64,000 bases of DNA from JAZKAR01 sp040389065. GTDB lineage: Bacteria; Pseudomonadota; Gammaproteobacteria; Burkholderiales; Casimicrobiaceae. Shown here in pieces: positions 27,872 through 36,890 of the stretch; within the stretch, counting starts at the first letter, position 1; each line of letters opens with the position of its first letter. The translations under genes and the position numbers were made by a program. The stretch lies in contig JAZKAR010000031.1 in assembly GCA_040389065.1 (NCBI GenBank), positions 48,191 to 112,190 of the forward strand. The letters are read 5' to 3'. Under the pieces are notes generated by a model. It was given only the letters and a program-made list of their open reading frames with translations, was not told the origin of the DNA and made no database searches.

Positions 27872-28627
27872 TTATTCTTCTGTAGTTTCAAGATTAAATT
27901 CTTGAATAGTTTTTGTTTTAAGAGTTTTTAAGAAAATATTTTTATTTGCGCTATGCAAGCGATTCAGATGTTGATCTAATTCCTCTAGCAAATGATGAGC
28001 ACCCAACCCGCTTAGCACGCGTAATGTATCAACATCAACAATAATGCCTTTTTTAGCTTTGTCATTTAACTGAATGCTGGCAGAAGAAGCAATTTGAATG
28101 ATATGGATAAAATCATCTAAAGATAATTCAGTTCTAAGATGAAATACTTCTTTTTCTAAATTAAAGTCTGCTAATTGAATATTAATATTCAATTTTGAAG
28201 TATTAATTTTAGTAGCTTCTAAGGGTGTATTAGGAAAAAAATATACATTTTTCACGGAGTATCGTTCAATACCCGCATTAATTTCAATATCCTTCAATGC
28301 TTTTATGACTTCAGCTATAACAGATTTGCATCCATCCCAACCTGCTTGACCCATTTCATGACTAATCATAATACTATGTTTACTAAAATTAATATGGTAC
28401 TGATTCCATTCTAATCGCGTCATCGGCATGTGTTGTGCTTGAGGTGTTAACTCAGGTGCTACAGAAAAAGCCCCAGGTAATTGATGAATAGATTTATTGC
28501 TACCGGGTAATTTGCTGAATAAATAACCCGGAAATACTTCATGCGTGGGGAAATTATTTGAAAATAATATTTCTACGATAGAACTGATTAAAGGATCTTT
28601 TTTAATAGCTTTATGGGATTTAATCAT
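27872..28627 (-). CDS. TIGR04255-like protein of unknown function
   Basis: 251 residues, soluble, no signal peptide. The N-terminal PLISSIVEILFSN and a C-terminal Asp-rich strand (GIIVDVDTLRVLSG) followed by helix (ELDQHLNRLHSANKNIFLKTL) are the pattern of the sporadically distributed TIGR04255 family, whose role is unknown. The assignment is by overall pattern and is moderate. The gene is inverted between the TpsA and TpsB genes, with repeat A copy 4 upstream of it, so it is probably an insertion into the TPS locus rather than part of it. Confidence 0.5.
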   Translation of the reverse strand: MIKSHKAIKKDPLISSIVEILFSNNFPTHEVFPGYLFSKLPGSNKSIHQLPGAFSVAPELTPQAQHMPMTRLEWNQYHINFSKHSIMISHEMGQAGWDGCKSVIAEVIKALKDIEINAGIERYSVKNVYFFPNTPLEATKINTSKLNINIQLADFNLEKEVFHLRTELSLDDFIHIIQIASSASIQLNDKAKKGIIVDVDTLRVLSGLGAHHLLEELDQHLNRLHSANKNIFLKTLKTKTIQEFNLETTEE

Positions 28628-28693
28628 TCTAAAGTCTCCAGAGTTTAGGAAGTGGCATTTATGCGCGCTACATATAAATTTATTTTCTATATT

Positions 28694-28841
28694 TTAGAAG
28701 TTACGCAGTTGGGTTCTCTCGGCGTGGGACGCCTCACGTTATAGCAACTTGCTGTACTGCGTGTACTGGTTGTGTTGCTATGTGCGACATCCCATGCGGG
28801 GCATCCCATGCCTTGATAGAACTCAATTGCGTAACTTCTAA
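28694..28841 (+). repeat. Dispersed repeat family A, copy 4 (longest)
   Basis: 148 bases bounded by TTAGAAGTTACGCAGTTG and CAATTGCGTAACTTCTAA, 18-bp terminal inverted repeats with one mismatch. The core includes a tandem ACATCCCATGCGGGGCATCC duplication that makes it longer than the other copies. The rest of 28628-29088 is A+T-rich and presumably carries the tpsB promoter. Confidence 0.85.
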
Positions 28842-29088
28842 TTTTCTAAAATAGTGTCGCAGTTTTATGCAAACCCTATATTTACTGTAGAAATGATAAT
28901 TTTTATTATTATCGGAATAATTAATTGTTTTTTTAAAGGTTTTTTGTTGTTTTGACTAAATTTGTGTGAGTAAAATATTAAAGTGAACTAAAAACCACTT
29001 TAAATTATGTTTTTCAAGCTATTTAGGTAGACTTTTTTTATTTTCATCGCATATTTGGTATCAGCGTGTTAACTCCAGGTAAGCTACC

Positions 29089-30768
29089 ATGATAACGAGA
29101 AAAATAAGTCTGCTTTTACTTACAATGACTTCAGCCGGGGTATTTTCAGTACAAGCTGCTGTTCTGCCTGATGCTGGAGAAACTTCGCGGCAGCTGCAAA
29201 AACAGACACCGCCTCTTCAAATACGATCAAACCGGCCTGATATTCAAATTGAGGAAAAAAACGCAACCGCACAAACCGAGAGAGACAATACGCTTATTCC
29301 TGTGCAAAGCTTTCAAATAACAGGCAATAGTTTGTTTTCGAGTGATGATTTGCTCATGTTAGTGAATGATTTAAAGGGAGGCTCTTATACACTTACACAG
29401 TTAAAGGAAGGCGTTGCACGGATTACCGATTTTTATCATAAAAATGGATATTCAGTTGCACGTGCCTATCTACCTGCCCAAGATATACAAAATGGTCAAG
29501 TGACTATTAGCGTTTTAGAAGGAAGAGTAGGGCAGGTACACATCAATAATCAGGCCCGAATTTCAAATCAGCGTGCTGAGCAGTATCTTAATGGCATTCA
29601 GCCGAATACGTTTGTGCATTCTGAGAAATTAGATAGAGCTTTATTGTTACTGTCTGATAATGCTGGCATTGGCCGTGCTCGAGCTACGTTGCAGCCAGGG
29701 GCGAGCGTAGGCAGCTCAGATATTATGGTTGAATTACAGCCTAATAATCCTTACTCTGGTTCAGTAGGGCTTGATAATTACGGCAATCATTATAGCGGTC
29801 AGTACCGCCTAAATGGGCAACTCAATGTAAATAGCCCGTTCAGATTGGGCGATCAATTTAATTTTAATGTGTTACAAAGCAATCAAGACCTCAGCTACGC
29901 AAGAGCAGCATGGCAGTTACCTGTAGGCAGTGATGGATTAACTCTGGGTGCTGCACTAGCGGGTACTCATTACCGTTTGGGCGAAGAGTTTGCTAATCTA
30001 GAGGCGAATGGCTGGGCGCTGATTAGCAGTGTTACTGCAACCTATCCTTTTTTGCGAACACCGACCACCAATGTGTTTGGCGTTTTTTCTTTTGAAAGCA
30101 AGCGATTAAAAGACAACATCGATAGCACTGGTACAGCAAATGATAAAGATCTTTATCAGGCTAACTTTGGTTTAGCCGGGCAGCGTTTAGATTATATTGG
30201 ATTAGGTGGTGTAACTTCGTTTGATACGAATATTTCATTAGGAAAATTACGTATTAAGCTTCCTAATGTATTAGCAAATGACCAAAGTACAGTTCGTACC
30301 AATGGTTACTTTGCACGTCTTGTAGCAACGGTAAAACGGCATCAGCAAATTTCTGATCGACATAGCTTTTCTCTTCAAGTAACTGGGCAATTAGCCAGTA
30401 AAAATCTTAATTCATCAGAAAAGTTTTCTTTAGGTGGCGCAAATGGAGTAAGGGCTTATCCTGAAGGTGAGGGATTAGGGGATGAAGGCATATTAGCCAG
30501 CGCGTCTTGGAATATGCGTTTAGCAAAAGCTTTTCAGGGGAGTGTTTTTTATGATGCTGGTGTTGTGAAAATTAACTATGACCCTTCTTCCCTAACAGGC
30601 GGGCAAGAGAATCATCGTTCTCTTTCTGGAGCGGGTGTAGGGCTTGATGCAAACATTGCTAATGTACAATTTAAAAGTTTTGTAGCATGGCAAGTAGGGG
30701 GCGGCGAGGCAAAATCTGCCCCTGATCATAACCCACGGCTTTGGACACAAATGACAGTTCCTTTTTAG
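29089..30768 (+). CDS. TpsB outer-membrane transporter (FhaC/ShlB family)
   Basis: 559 residues. Signal peptide 1-24 (VFSVQAA). A linker to about 68, then POTRA domains (IPVQSFQITGNSLFSS... and VGQVHINNQARISN..., about 70-235), then the 16-stranded Omp85-type barrel with the conserved loop motif seen as GGANGVRAYPEGEG and the terminal MTVPF ending in Phe. It exports TpsA partners through POTRA recognition of their TPS domain; the nearby adhesin at 23478 is the evident substrate. Ribosome binding site AGGTAAG. It lies about 1.5 kb beyond the TpsA gene rather than adjacent to it. Confidence 0.9.
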   Translation: MITRKISLLLLTMTSAGVFSVQAAVLPDAGETSRQLQKQTPPLQIRSNRPDIQIEEKNATAQTERDNTLIPVQSFQITGNSLFSSDDLLMLVNDLKGGSYTLTQLKEGVARITDFYHKNGYSVARAYLPAQDIQNGQVTISVLEGRVGQVHINNQARISNQRAEQYLNGIQPNTFVHSEKLDRALLLLSDNAGIGRARATLQPGASVGSSDIMVELQPNNPYSGSVGLDNYGNHYSGQYRLNGQLNVNSPFRLGDQFNFNVLQSNQDLSYARAAWQLPVGSDGLTLGAALAGTHYRLGEEFANLEANGWALISSVTATYPFLRTPTTNVFGVFSFESKRLKDNIDSTGTANDKDLYQANFGLAGQRLDYIGLGGVTSFDTNISLGKLRIKLPNVLANDQSTVRTNGYFARLVATVKRHQQISDRHSFSLQVTGQLASKNLNSSEKFSLGGANGVRAYPEGEGLGDEGILASASWNMRLAKAFQGSVFYDAGVVKINYDPSSLTGGQENHRSLSGAGVGLDANIANVQFKSFVAWQVGGGEAKSAPDHNPRLWTQMTVPF

Positions 30769-30913
30769 GCTTTGCTTAAAAAGCTGGTTCGATGCCTATC
30801 CTATCTATTCAGCGTCTGCTGTGCGCCGTGGCGCTAGTAAAAAAAATAAAAAGTAGTGCCTTTTTGAGCTAATATTACGAATAAGTAAAATAAGTAAAAA
30901 AAGGCGCATCAAA

Positions 30914-31531
30914 ATGAACAGCTATCATGAATTACCTTTTACCTCTTTAGCCACCACAGTTGAGTTACCTAATACGGTTTCTGTTAAGAGGGGAACCGTT
31001 TCATTAGAGTCTTCTGCACATACGGTGTTTACTGACTTTGCAGCAGTTCGTCCTGCTACCGTTCGCGCTAGAACACAAATAGATGTTGCGCTAGAACAGA
31101 TGATTCTATTGGGTATTCGTCTGTTATTTGTTGTTGATCAATCTGGGCATTTATTAGGGCTGGTTACTTCTCAAGATATTATGGGTGAAAAGCCTATGTT
31201 GTATTTACAAACGCATGATGGGCAATACAATGCCATTACGCGTGCCCATATTCAGGTGCAAGATATTATGCAACTGCCTTCAGAGTGGCATGCTGTAGAT
31301 GCTAAGAATATTGAGCGTGCAAAATTAGGCGATATTGTCGAAAATTTTAAAAAAATATCAGGCCGTCACCTCCTTGTTGTAGAGCAATCAGAAGGTTTAC
31401 GTGCAGGTTTACGCGTTAAAGGATTATTTTCTGCTACGCAGCTCGAGCAAGCCTTAGGTATTGAAATTAATACTACTGTAGAACCTTCACATAGCTTTGC
31501 TGAGATGGAGCAAATTTTAGTAGCAAGCTAG
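30914..31531 (+). CDS. CBS-domain protein
   Basis: 205 residues, cytoplasmic. Two CBS motifs: about 60-105 (VRPATVRARTQIDVALEQMI...LLFVVDQSGHLLGLVTSQDIMG) and about 115-185 (VQDIM...RHLLVVEQ...VKGLFSATQLEQAL). CBS pairs bind adenosyl ligands and usually regulate a partner; no catalytic domain is fused here. Short proteins of this plan are common in Betaproteobacteria. Transcribed alone; a hairpin follows at 31558-31590. Confidence 0.75.
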   Translation: MNSYHELPFTSLATTVELPNTVSVKRGTVSLESSAHTVFTDFAAVRPATVRARTQIDVALEQMILLGIRLLFVVDQSGHLLGLVTSQDIMGEKPMLYLQTHDGQYNAITRAHIQVQDIMQLPSEWHAVDAKNIERAKLGDIVENFKKISGRHLLVVEQSEGLRAGLRVKGLFSATQLEQALGIEINTTVEPSHSFAEMEQILVAS

Positions 31532-31557
31532 CTCACTTATTTTCTATGCTATAAGCT

Positions 31558-31590
31558 AACTATTTAAGGTCTGCAACACCTTAAATAGTT
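31558..31590 (+). terminator. Hairpin after the CBS gene
   Basis: AACTATTTAAGGT (31558-31570) pairs perfectly with ACCTTAAATAGTT (31578-31590) across a 7-base loop, 27 bases after the stop. No long T-tract follows, so it is a likely but not certain terminator. Confidence 0.6.
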
Positions 31591-31679
31591 TGATGAATGC
31601 TTGGAAAAATTAAGCGCTCTTTAGTTGTGTGTTGATGTGAAAACTCAATACACGTAATTAAAGGTATTAAAGGGGTTGT

Positions 31680-32135
31680 ATGAGTATTCGTATGTTTTGT
31701 GGAGTTGCTGCGTTTTTTGCTCAAGTAGTATTTGCGCAAGATGTCACGCTAGGTAATCTAAAAATTTCGCATCCTTGGGCGAGGGCAACCGGTAACGTTG
31801 CTCATCATGGTGCTATTTATTTTAAAGTTGAAAATAAAGGCAATGTAGAGGATGTATTATTAAGCGCTAGTAATCCTAAATTAGCGGAGAATATTGAGCT
31901 AAACGATCATGTTCATGAAAAGGGCGTGATGCGCATGAGGGCAGTACCCTCTATTCAGTTACCAGCTCATATGACTACTTGGCTTAAACCGCATGGTTAC
32001 CATGTGATGCTAATGGGATTAAAACAGCCGTTGCAAGAAGGCACTACTATTCCTCTCACGCTTACATTTAAAAGAGCGGGAACAGTAAATGTAAATGTTA
32101 AAGTAGAAGCATTAACCTCTAATCCTGATATGTAG
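31680..32135 (+). CDS. PCu(A)C-type periplasmic copper chaperone
   Basis: 151 residues with a signal peptide (FFAQVVFA, about 1-19). The mature part starts ISHPWARATGN and contains the family's copper ligands: a His in NDHVHEKGVM, Met residues in GVMRMRAVPS and the closing HGYHVMLMGL. The family delivers Cu(I) to the CuA site of cytochrome c oxidase. No oxidase gene is in the window. Ribosome binding site AAAGGGG lies just upstream of the ATG. Confidence 0.85.
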   Translation: MSIRMFCGVAAFFAQVVFAQDVTLGNLKISHPWARATGNVAHHGAIYFKVENKGNVEDVLLSASNPKLAENIELNDHVHEKGVMRMRAVPSIQLPAHMTTWLKPHGYHVMLMGLKQPLQEGTTIPLTLTFKRAGTVNVNVKVEALTSNPDM

Positions 32136-32245
32136 CAGCCATAACGCCTATTATAAAAGCTTTTTTATAGCACCTATAAGCACCTGCAAAACGAATGAAG
32201 ACATAGTATCTATAATGAATAACATGCCATAGAAATGAGATAAAT

Positions 32246-33013
32246 ATGGGCGCACGAATTTTCCCTGGTTGCAAAGAACTCGAATATTATTTGAAATCAA
32301 TATTACCTTTAAATATTAAAGATTATTGCCCAAATGGATTGCAAATCGAAGGTAAGCGCCCTGTTCGAAAAATTGTTAGTGGTGTGACAGCCACGGTAGA
32401 ACTTCTTGATGCTGCTAAAGAAACTGGCGCTGATGCCTTATTGGTGCATCATGGTTTGTTTTGGAAAGGCGATTCTCCTTGTTTAGTAGGGTGGCGGCGA
32501 GAGCGCATTGAAGCGTTTTTAGACAGTGGAATAAGTTTATTGGCGTATCATTTGCCTTTAGACGTTCATGTAAGTTATGGCAATAATGCACAATTAGCAG
32601 GTATTTTAGATATCCATATAGCGGAAGAAAAAGCTGAGCAGGGATTAATTTGGTACGGGCGCTTTAAAGAGGCAATTGAAGAGGCTGCTATAGAATCGTA
32701 TTTAGAAAACAGATTGAATCATAAGCCTTTAATTATAAAAACCGGACGAGCAATTCAACAGGTGGCATGGTGCACTGGTGGTGCGCAACGCTATTTTGAA
32801 CAAGCCATTGATGAAGCGCCTTTTGAGATAGATGCATTTATTACAGGTGAAATTAGTGAGCAAAATGTGCATTTAGCACATTCAACTGGGGTAACATTTA
32901 TTGCGGCAGGGCACCATGCAACTGAGCGTTATGGCGTACAAGCCATTTGTACACATTTAGCCGATTATTTTAATATAGAGCATGAATTTATTGATTGCCC
33001 TTCTCCTGTTTAG
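32246..33013 (+). CDS. Nif3-like dinuclear metal-binding protein (DUF34)
   Basis: 255 residues. Carries the family signatures DYCPNGLQIEG near the start, LLVHHGLFWK with paired metal-binding His, AYHLPLDVH, and GAQRYFEQAI...FITGEISEQ with a C-terminal AAGHHATERYG metal motif. Nif3 proteins form hexamers with a dinuclear metal centre. The biochemical role is unsettled (often listed as a GTP cyclohydrolase I type 2 homologue), so no activity is assigned. The next gene follows after about 95 bases on the same strand. Confidence 0.85.
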   Translation: MGARIFPGCKELEYYLKSILPLNIKDYCPNGLQIEGKRPVRKIVSGVTATVELLDAAKETGADALLVHHGLFWKGDSPCLVGWRRERIEAFLDSGISLLAYHLPLDVHVSYGNNAQLAGILDIHIAEEKAEQGLIWYGRFKEAIEEAAIESYLENRLNHKPLIIKTGRAIQQVAWCTGGAQRYFEQAIDEAPFEIDAFITGEISEQNVHLAHSTGVTFIAAGHHATERYGVQAICTHLADYFNIEHEFIDCPSPV

Positions 33014-33109
33014 TATTTTAAAAAGCGTTTCATAGATTGAAACTGTTCTAGTCTTTTTATTCTTTATTCCGATATTAACTATAACAAGCGATAGTTCGGG
33101 ATAAGGTAT

Positions 33110-34081
33110 ATGAAAATAAAAGGCATGTTTCAAGGGAGTGATCGTGATCTTGTTGCTGGTTTCTTGCATGAGATAACAATACCCACCTTCGTTATTAATG
33201 CAGAGCGGCAAGCCGTTGTGTGGAATAAGGCTTGTGAGCGTTTAACCGGATTATTAGCTGAAAGTCTTATAGGCACGCAGGATTATTGGCGTGCTTTTTA
33301 TGAAAGGCCTCGCTTATGCTTAGCGGAGGTATTAACGCTAGAAAGCATTATGCAGCGGCGTGAGTATTATAGCCAGCATAAGGCTGTACCCAATGCATCA
33401 GGAAAAGGCTTGCGCGCAGAAGGGTGGTTCAATTTTCCTCTAACAGGGCAGCAACACTATGTGATTCAAGAAGCTATTCCTATTTATAATGAATCAAGGA
33501 ATCTTGTTGCTATTATTCAAACATTTACCGACTTAAGTGATTTAAAACGCGCTCAGAAAACATTACAGCAACTCACCAAAAATGATGCGTTAACAGGGTT
33601 GGGTAATCAACGAGCGTTTGATGAATACTTGAATAGCGAATGGCAACGCGCTCAGCGCCAAAGTACTGAAATTGCGTTAATAAAAATCGATGTGGATCAA
33701 TTTAAACGCTATAACGAGCATTTTGGCCATCAGGAAGGAGATGCTTGTTTAAAGCGTATTGCCGAAATTATTAGCCAAAGCATGGGGCGCTTATCAGATA
33801 TAGCGTGTCGATCAGGCGGTGAAGAATTTATGTTGATTTTGCCAGCGACTGATCTAGAAGGTGCAAAAATTGTGGCAGACCGTATTCATGCGGCTGTACT
33901 AGCGTTAGCCATACCTCAACCTAAGGTTGATGCGAATGCATGTCTAACCGTAAGCATTGGGGTTGCCTGTACCATTCCTGTAGAGGGAGAGGGTGTTACC
34001 CGCTTAATGTTAATGATGGAAGAAGCAATAAACAGAGCTAAGTATTTAGGCCAAAATCAAGTGGTCAGTATAAATAGCTAG
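33110..34081 (+). CDS. PAS-GGDEF diguanylate cyclase
   Basis: 323 residues, soluble. An N-terminal PAS domain (about 15-150; IPTFVINAERQAVVWNKACE) precedes a GGDEF domain starting DALTGLGNQRAFDEYL. The active-site signature is RSGGEEF, an accepted variant. An inhibitory RxxD site (RLSD) is placed exactly five residues before it, so product inhibition by c-di-GMP is expected. No membrane segment. Made c-di-GMP could act on the MshEN-like domain of the REC-GspE protein at 14989, or on surface-fibre expression; this is inference only. The scaffold gap lies 38 bases after its stop. Confidence 0.85.
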   Translation: MKIKGMFQGSDRDLVAGFLHEITIPTFVINAERQAVVWNKACERLTGLLAESLIGTQDYWRAFYERPRLCLAEVLTLESIMQRREYYSQHKAVPNASGKGLRAEGWFNFPLTGQQHYVIQEAIPIYNESRNLVAIIQTFTDLSDLKRAQKTLQQLTKNDALTGLGNQRAFDEYLNSEWQRAQRQSTEIALIKIDVDQFKRYNEHFGHQEGDACLKRIAEIISQSMGRLSDIACRSGGEEFMLILPATDLEGAKIVADRIHAAVLALAIPQPKVDANACLTVSIGVACTIPVEGEGVTRLMLMMEEAINRAKYLGQNQVVSINS

Positions 34082-34119
34082 CGTATATACCCACCCACCC
34101 ATCCCTAAAAAATACTACT

Positions 34120-34129
34120 NNNNNNNNNN
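34120..34129. other. Assembly gap (10 N)
   Basis: Ten undetermined bases. The flanks read ...ACTACT and CTACTATT..., sharing CTACT, so two contigs may simply overlap here or a short repeat may have collapsed. The gap does not interrupt a recognised gene. Confidence 0.95.
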
Positions 34130-34195
34130 CTACTATTTCTTAATAGGGCGCGGGGCGATGTTTCCTACTTATTGCCACTTGAAAAGAGTGTTGAT

Positions 34196-35389
34196 TTATG
34201 ACTGTAAGCTCAAGCCGAACACATTCGCAATATCATTATCATTGAATCCATCTCCCTTAGCTTTTTCAATACGTGAACTAAAAGGAGAGTTTTTAACTAA
34301 TAAAGCATAAATTTGACGATCTGAAAGCCCCTTATCGCGAAGAAAGCTAATTTTTCCTTGCGCTTTAGCTGGCGTAAACTCATCGGAAGAAAGTAAGCTA
34401 ATAAGTTGTTGAGGTGTATGGGAAGGTGTCGAAGCGCGAAGAGCAGGAGAGATACGGTTATTGATTTGTGTCGGATTAAACGCACTTAACATCGCGGTAT
34501 AGGGATCAGGCTGCATACTATTTTGAGAAGCTGATGCATCAAAAAAATTATTTGCAATGAGTGTTTTTGCATCGCTTCTTAAAGTAGAGGGAGGAGCGCT
34601 AATATCAAGATGCAGACGATTGATTAAAATATTTTCTGACATCCCCTTGGTTTCTAAGTCTGTTAATGTATTTTTTAACTTAGAAGATTGCACTAGCTGC
34701 AAGTAAATTAAGTCATCATTCATTCCTGCCTGGCGAGCACGCGCCACCTCAACTTGAAGCATTTGTACTTTTGCAAGGATATCAAATCGGCTCATCACAT
34801 TTTCTATCATAGAGGAACGAGGAGGTGAATGTTCTTCAGTTATTGGAGATGATGAAATGCTATTAGACTGCTCTTGAGAGTTCGTATATTTGACGGGATG
34901 GAAAACAGGTTCAGTTTTAAATTGAGATTTTGCTTCTAAAAAACCAGAATACATTGTCCAAATAATATAACCACCCACTAATAAACTATATACAGGCCTA
35001 AAACGAAGAAAATGAAGTGCAAAGGTGCGCACAACAGGAGGAACATTAGGCGGTGCAGAATAATTTCTAGCATAGGGGGTATTTTGCTTGGCAAAAGGAG
35101 ACATACTCTCAGCAGAATAATCATAAGAGGATTTTTGAGGCGACAGTTTTCGCTTTTCTGCTTCTTCCTGCTCTTGAATCCAGGCATCATGATCTTTACG
35201 GCGCTCAGGGTTCGAAAGAATGTCGTAAGATGAATTAATTAATTGCATGATACGTTCAGATTCTTTATCGTCTGGGTTTCGATCAGGATGATAGCGCTGA
35301 GCTAAAGATTTATAGGCGGCTCTAATAACCTCTAAAGGAGCATCTCGCGCCACTTTTAAATTATCGTAATGCGTGCGAATAGTAGCCAT
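34196..35389 (-). CDS. DnaJ-domain membrane-associated protein
   Basis: 397 residues. An N-terminal J domain (about 6-70) with the HPD motif at 34-36 (RYHPDRNPDD). A charged linker, a single predicted membrane span at about 133-152 (VYSLLVGGYIIWTMYSGFL), then a Ser/Thr-rich linker and helical repeats with LINRLHLD and DRQIYALLV. It lacks the Gly/Phe region, zinc fingers and C-terminal domains of DnaJ itself, so it is a specialised DnaK co-chaperone, probably recruiting DnaK to the membrane. The C-terminal part matches nothing I know. It ends about 65 bases from the N gap. Confidence 0.75.
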   Translation of the reverse strand: MATIRTHYDNLKVARDAPLEVIRAAYKSLAQRYHPDRNPDDKESERIMQLINSSYDILSNPERRKDHDAWIQEQEEAEKRKLSPQKSSYDYSAESMSPFAKQNTPYARNYSAPPNVPPVVRTFALHFLRFRPVYSLLVGGYIIWTMYSGFLEAKSQFKTEPVFHPVKYTNSQEQSNSISSSPITEEHSPPRSSMIENVMSRFDILAKVQMLQVEVARARQAGMNDDLIYLQLVQSSKLKNTLTDLETKGMSENILINRLHLDISAPPSTLRSDAKTLIANNFFDASASQNSMQPDPYTAMLSAFNPTQINNRISPALRASTPSHTPQQLISLLSSDEFTPAKAQGKISFLRDKGLSDRQIYALLVKNSPFSSRIEKAKGDGFNDNDIANVFGLSLQS

Positions 35390-35617
35390 AGATTATTAAT
35401 ATCATAGAGTGTGCTACTAATCATTATTCTCGACAAAAAAATAAACTCAACCTCTATGATAAGAAAACTTCAAAATAAAAATAAAAAAAACGTTTCATTT
35501 CAATAAAACAACAAGTTGATCATGTTTTTGAGAGATCAGATTAAAGTATTGGTGAGAAACGCTATGAATAGAATCAACCATCGTTAACTTAAATATTTGC
35601 GAGTATTTACCCCAAAA

Positions 35618-36823
35618 CTAGGCAAGTTTGTTAAGACCCACTGCTAAATCATTAATAATATCTTCACTATATTCAAGGCCGATGGCGAGGCGAATGAGGC
35701 TTTGGCTGATTCTGGCTTTAGCGCGTTCATCATCACTTAGTCTGCCATGTGTAGTAGTGGCGGGGTGCGTAATAGTACTGCGCGTATCGCCAAGATTTGC
35801 GGTAATCGACATAAGTTGTGTGTTATCAATAACCGACCATGCTTGTTCCTGACCGCCCTTAAGTTCGAAGCTTATAATAGCGCCTCCAGCTTTTTGCTGG
35901 CGTTGGGCAAGTATATACCCTGGATGAGTGGCTAACCCTGGATAATTAACGTTTGATACAGCAGGGTGTGCTTTAAGCCATTGGGCTACTTTAAGAGCAT
36001 TCTCAGACTGTTTAAACATGCGCAAAGTAAGTGTTTCGATTCCTTTTAAAATGATCCAGGCATTAAAAGGACTAATGCTAGGGCCTACTGTACGCAAAAA
36101 GGGATACAGTTTTTCATGGATAATACGATGCGCGCCTGCTACTGCACCTCCTAAAACCCGCCCCTGACCATCTAAATATTTAGTGGCAGAATGAATAATA
36201 ATATCAGCGCCAAAGCGCGCTGGTTGCTGCAAAGCGGGTGAGCAAAAACAGTTATCAACGGCTAGAAGTGCCTGATGAGCATGGGTAAGATTAGCAATAC
36301 CTTGAATATCGAAGATATCAGTAAGTGGATTAGAAGGCGTTTCTAAAAAAACAAGCTTAGTTTCTGGGGTAAATGCGCGCTCCCATTCGCGCAAATCTGT
36401 GCTTTCTACAAACGTGGTTTTAATTCCCCAGCGCGGTAGCCATTGGCTAAAAAATTGTTGTGTGGAACCAAAAATACCTCGTGAAGCGACAAGGTGATCG
36501 CCAGATGAAAGCAATCCTAAAACAGTTAGAAAAATAGCGGACATCCCGCTAGCCGTCATCAGACAGGCTTCCACTCCTTCTAGCGTAGCAATACGTGTTT
36601 GAAGCATATCTACCGTAGGGTTAGAGAAGCGGCTATACACATGCCCCGGTGTTTCGCCTTTAAAGCGTTTAGCAGCTTCTTCGGCACTATTAAACACATA
36701 GGAGGATGTTAAAAAAAGCGCTTCGCTATGCTCTCCAAAATGGGTACGCTGTGAACCTGATCGAAGGGCTAGGGTATCAGGATGCCAAGAGGGGTCAATA
36801 GCCTCAACGTGAGGGGTAGACAT
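35618..36823 (-). CDS. metZ: O-succinylhomoserine sulfhydrylase
   Basis: 401 residues, a PLP-dependent Cys/Met metabolism enzyme. Schiff-base Lys215 in HSATKYLDGQGRVLGG, with YSRFSNPT (about 63-70), ASGMSAI and VETPSNP-like FLETPSNP motifs. The combination GQGRVLGG and a purF neighbour are characteristic of MetZ, which makes homocysteine from O-succinylhomoserine and sulfide; MetB (cystathionine gamma-synthase) or an O-acetylhomoserine enzyme are alternatives. It lies 67 bases downstream of purF on the same strand, a conserved pairing in proteobacteria. metH, also in this window, performs the next step to methionine. Confidence 0.88.
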   Translation of the reverse strand: MSTPHVEAIDPSWHPDTLALRSGSQRTHFGEHSEALFLTSSYVFNSAEEAAKRFKGETPGHVYSRFSNPTVDMLQTRIATLEGVEACLMTASGMSAIFLTVLGLLSSGDHLVASRGIFGSTQQFFSQWLPRWGIKTTFVESTDLREWERAFTPETKLVFLETPSNPLTDIFDIQGIANLTHAHQALLAVDNCFCSPALQQPARFGADIIIHSATKYLDGQGRVLGGAVAGAHRIIHEKLYPFLRTVGPSISPFNAWIILKGIETLTLRMFKQSENALKVAQWLKAHPAVSNVNYPGLATHPGYILAQRQQKAGGAIISFELKGGQEQAWSVIDNTQLMSITANLGDTRSTITHPATTTHGRLSDDERAKARISQSLIRLAIGLEYSEDIINDLAVGLNKLA

Positions 36824-36890
36824 ACGTTTTACGTTCCTTAAAGAGAGGCATTAGGACGCTTGGTAGTGATAGATAGTCTACCAGTGTATA

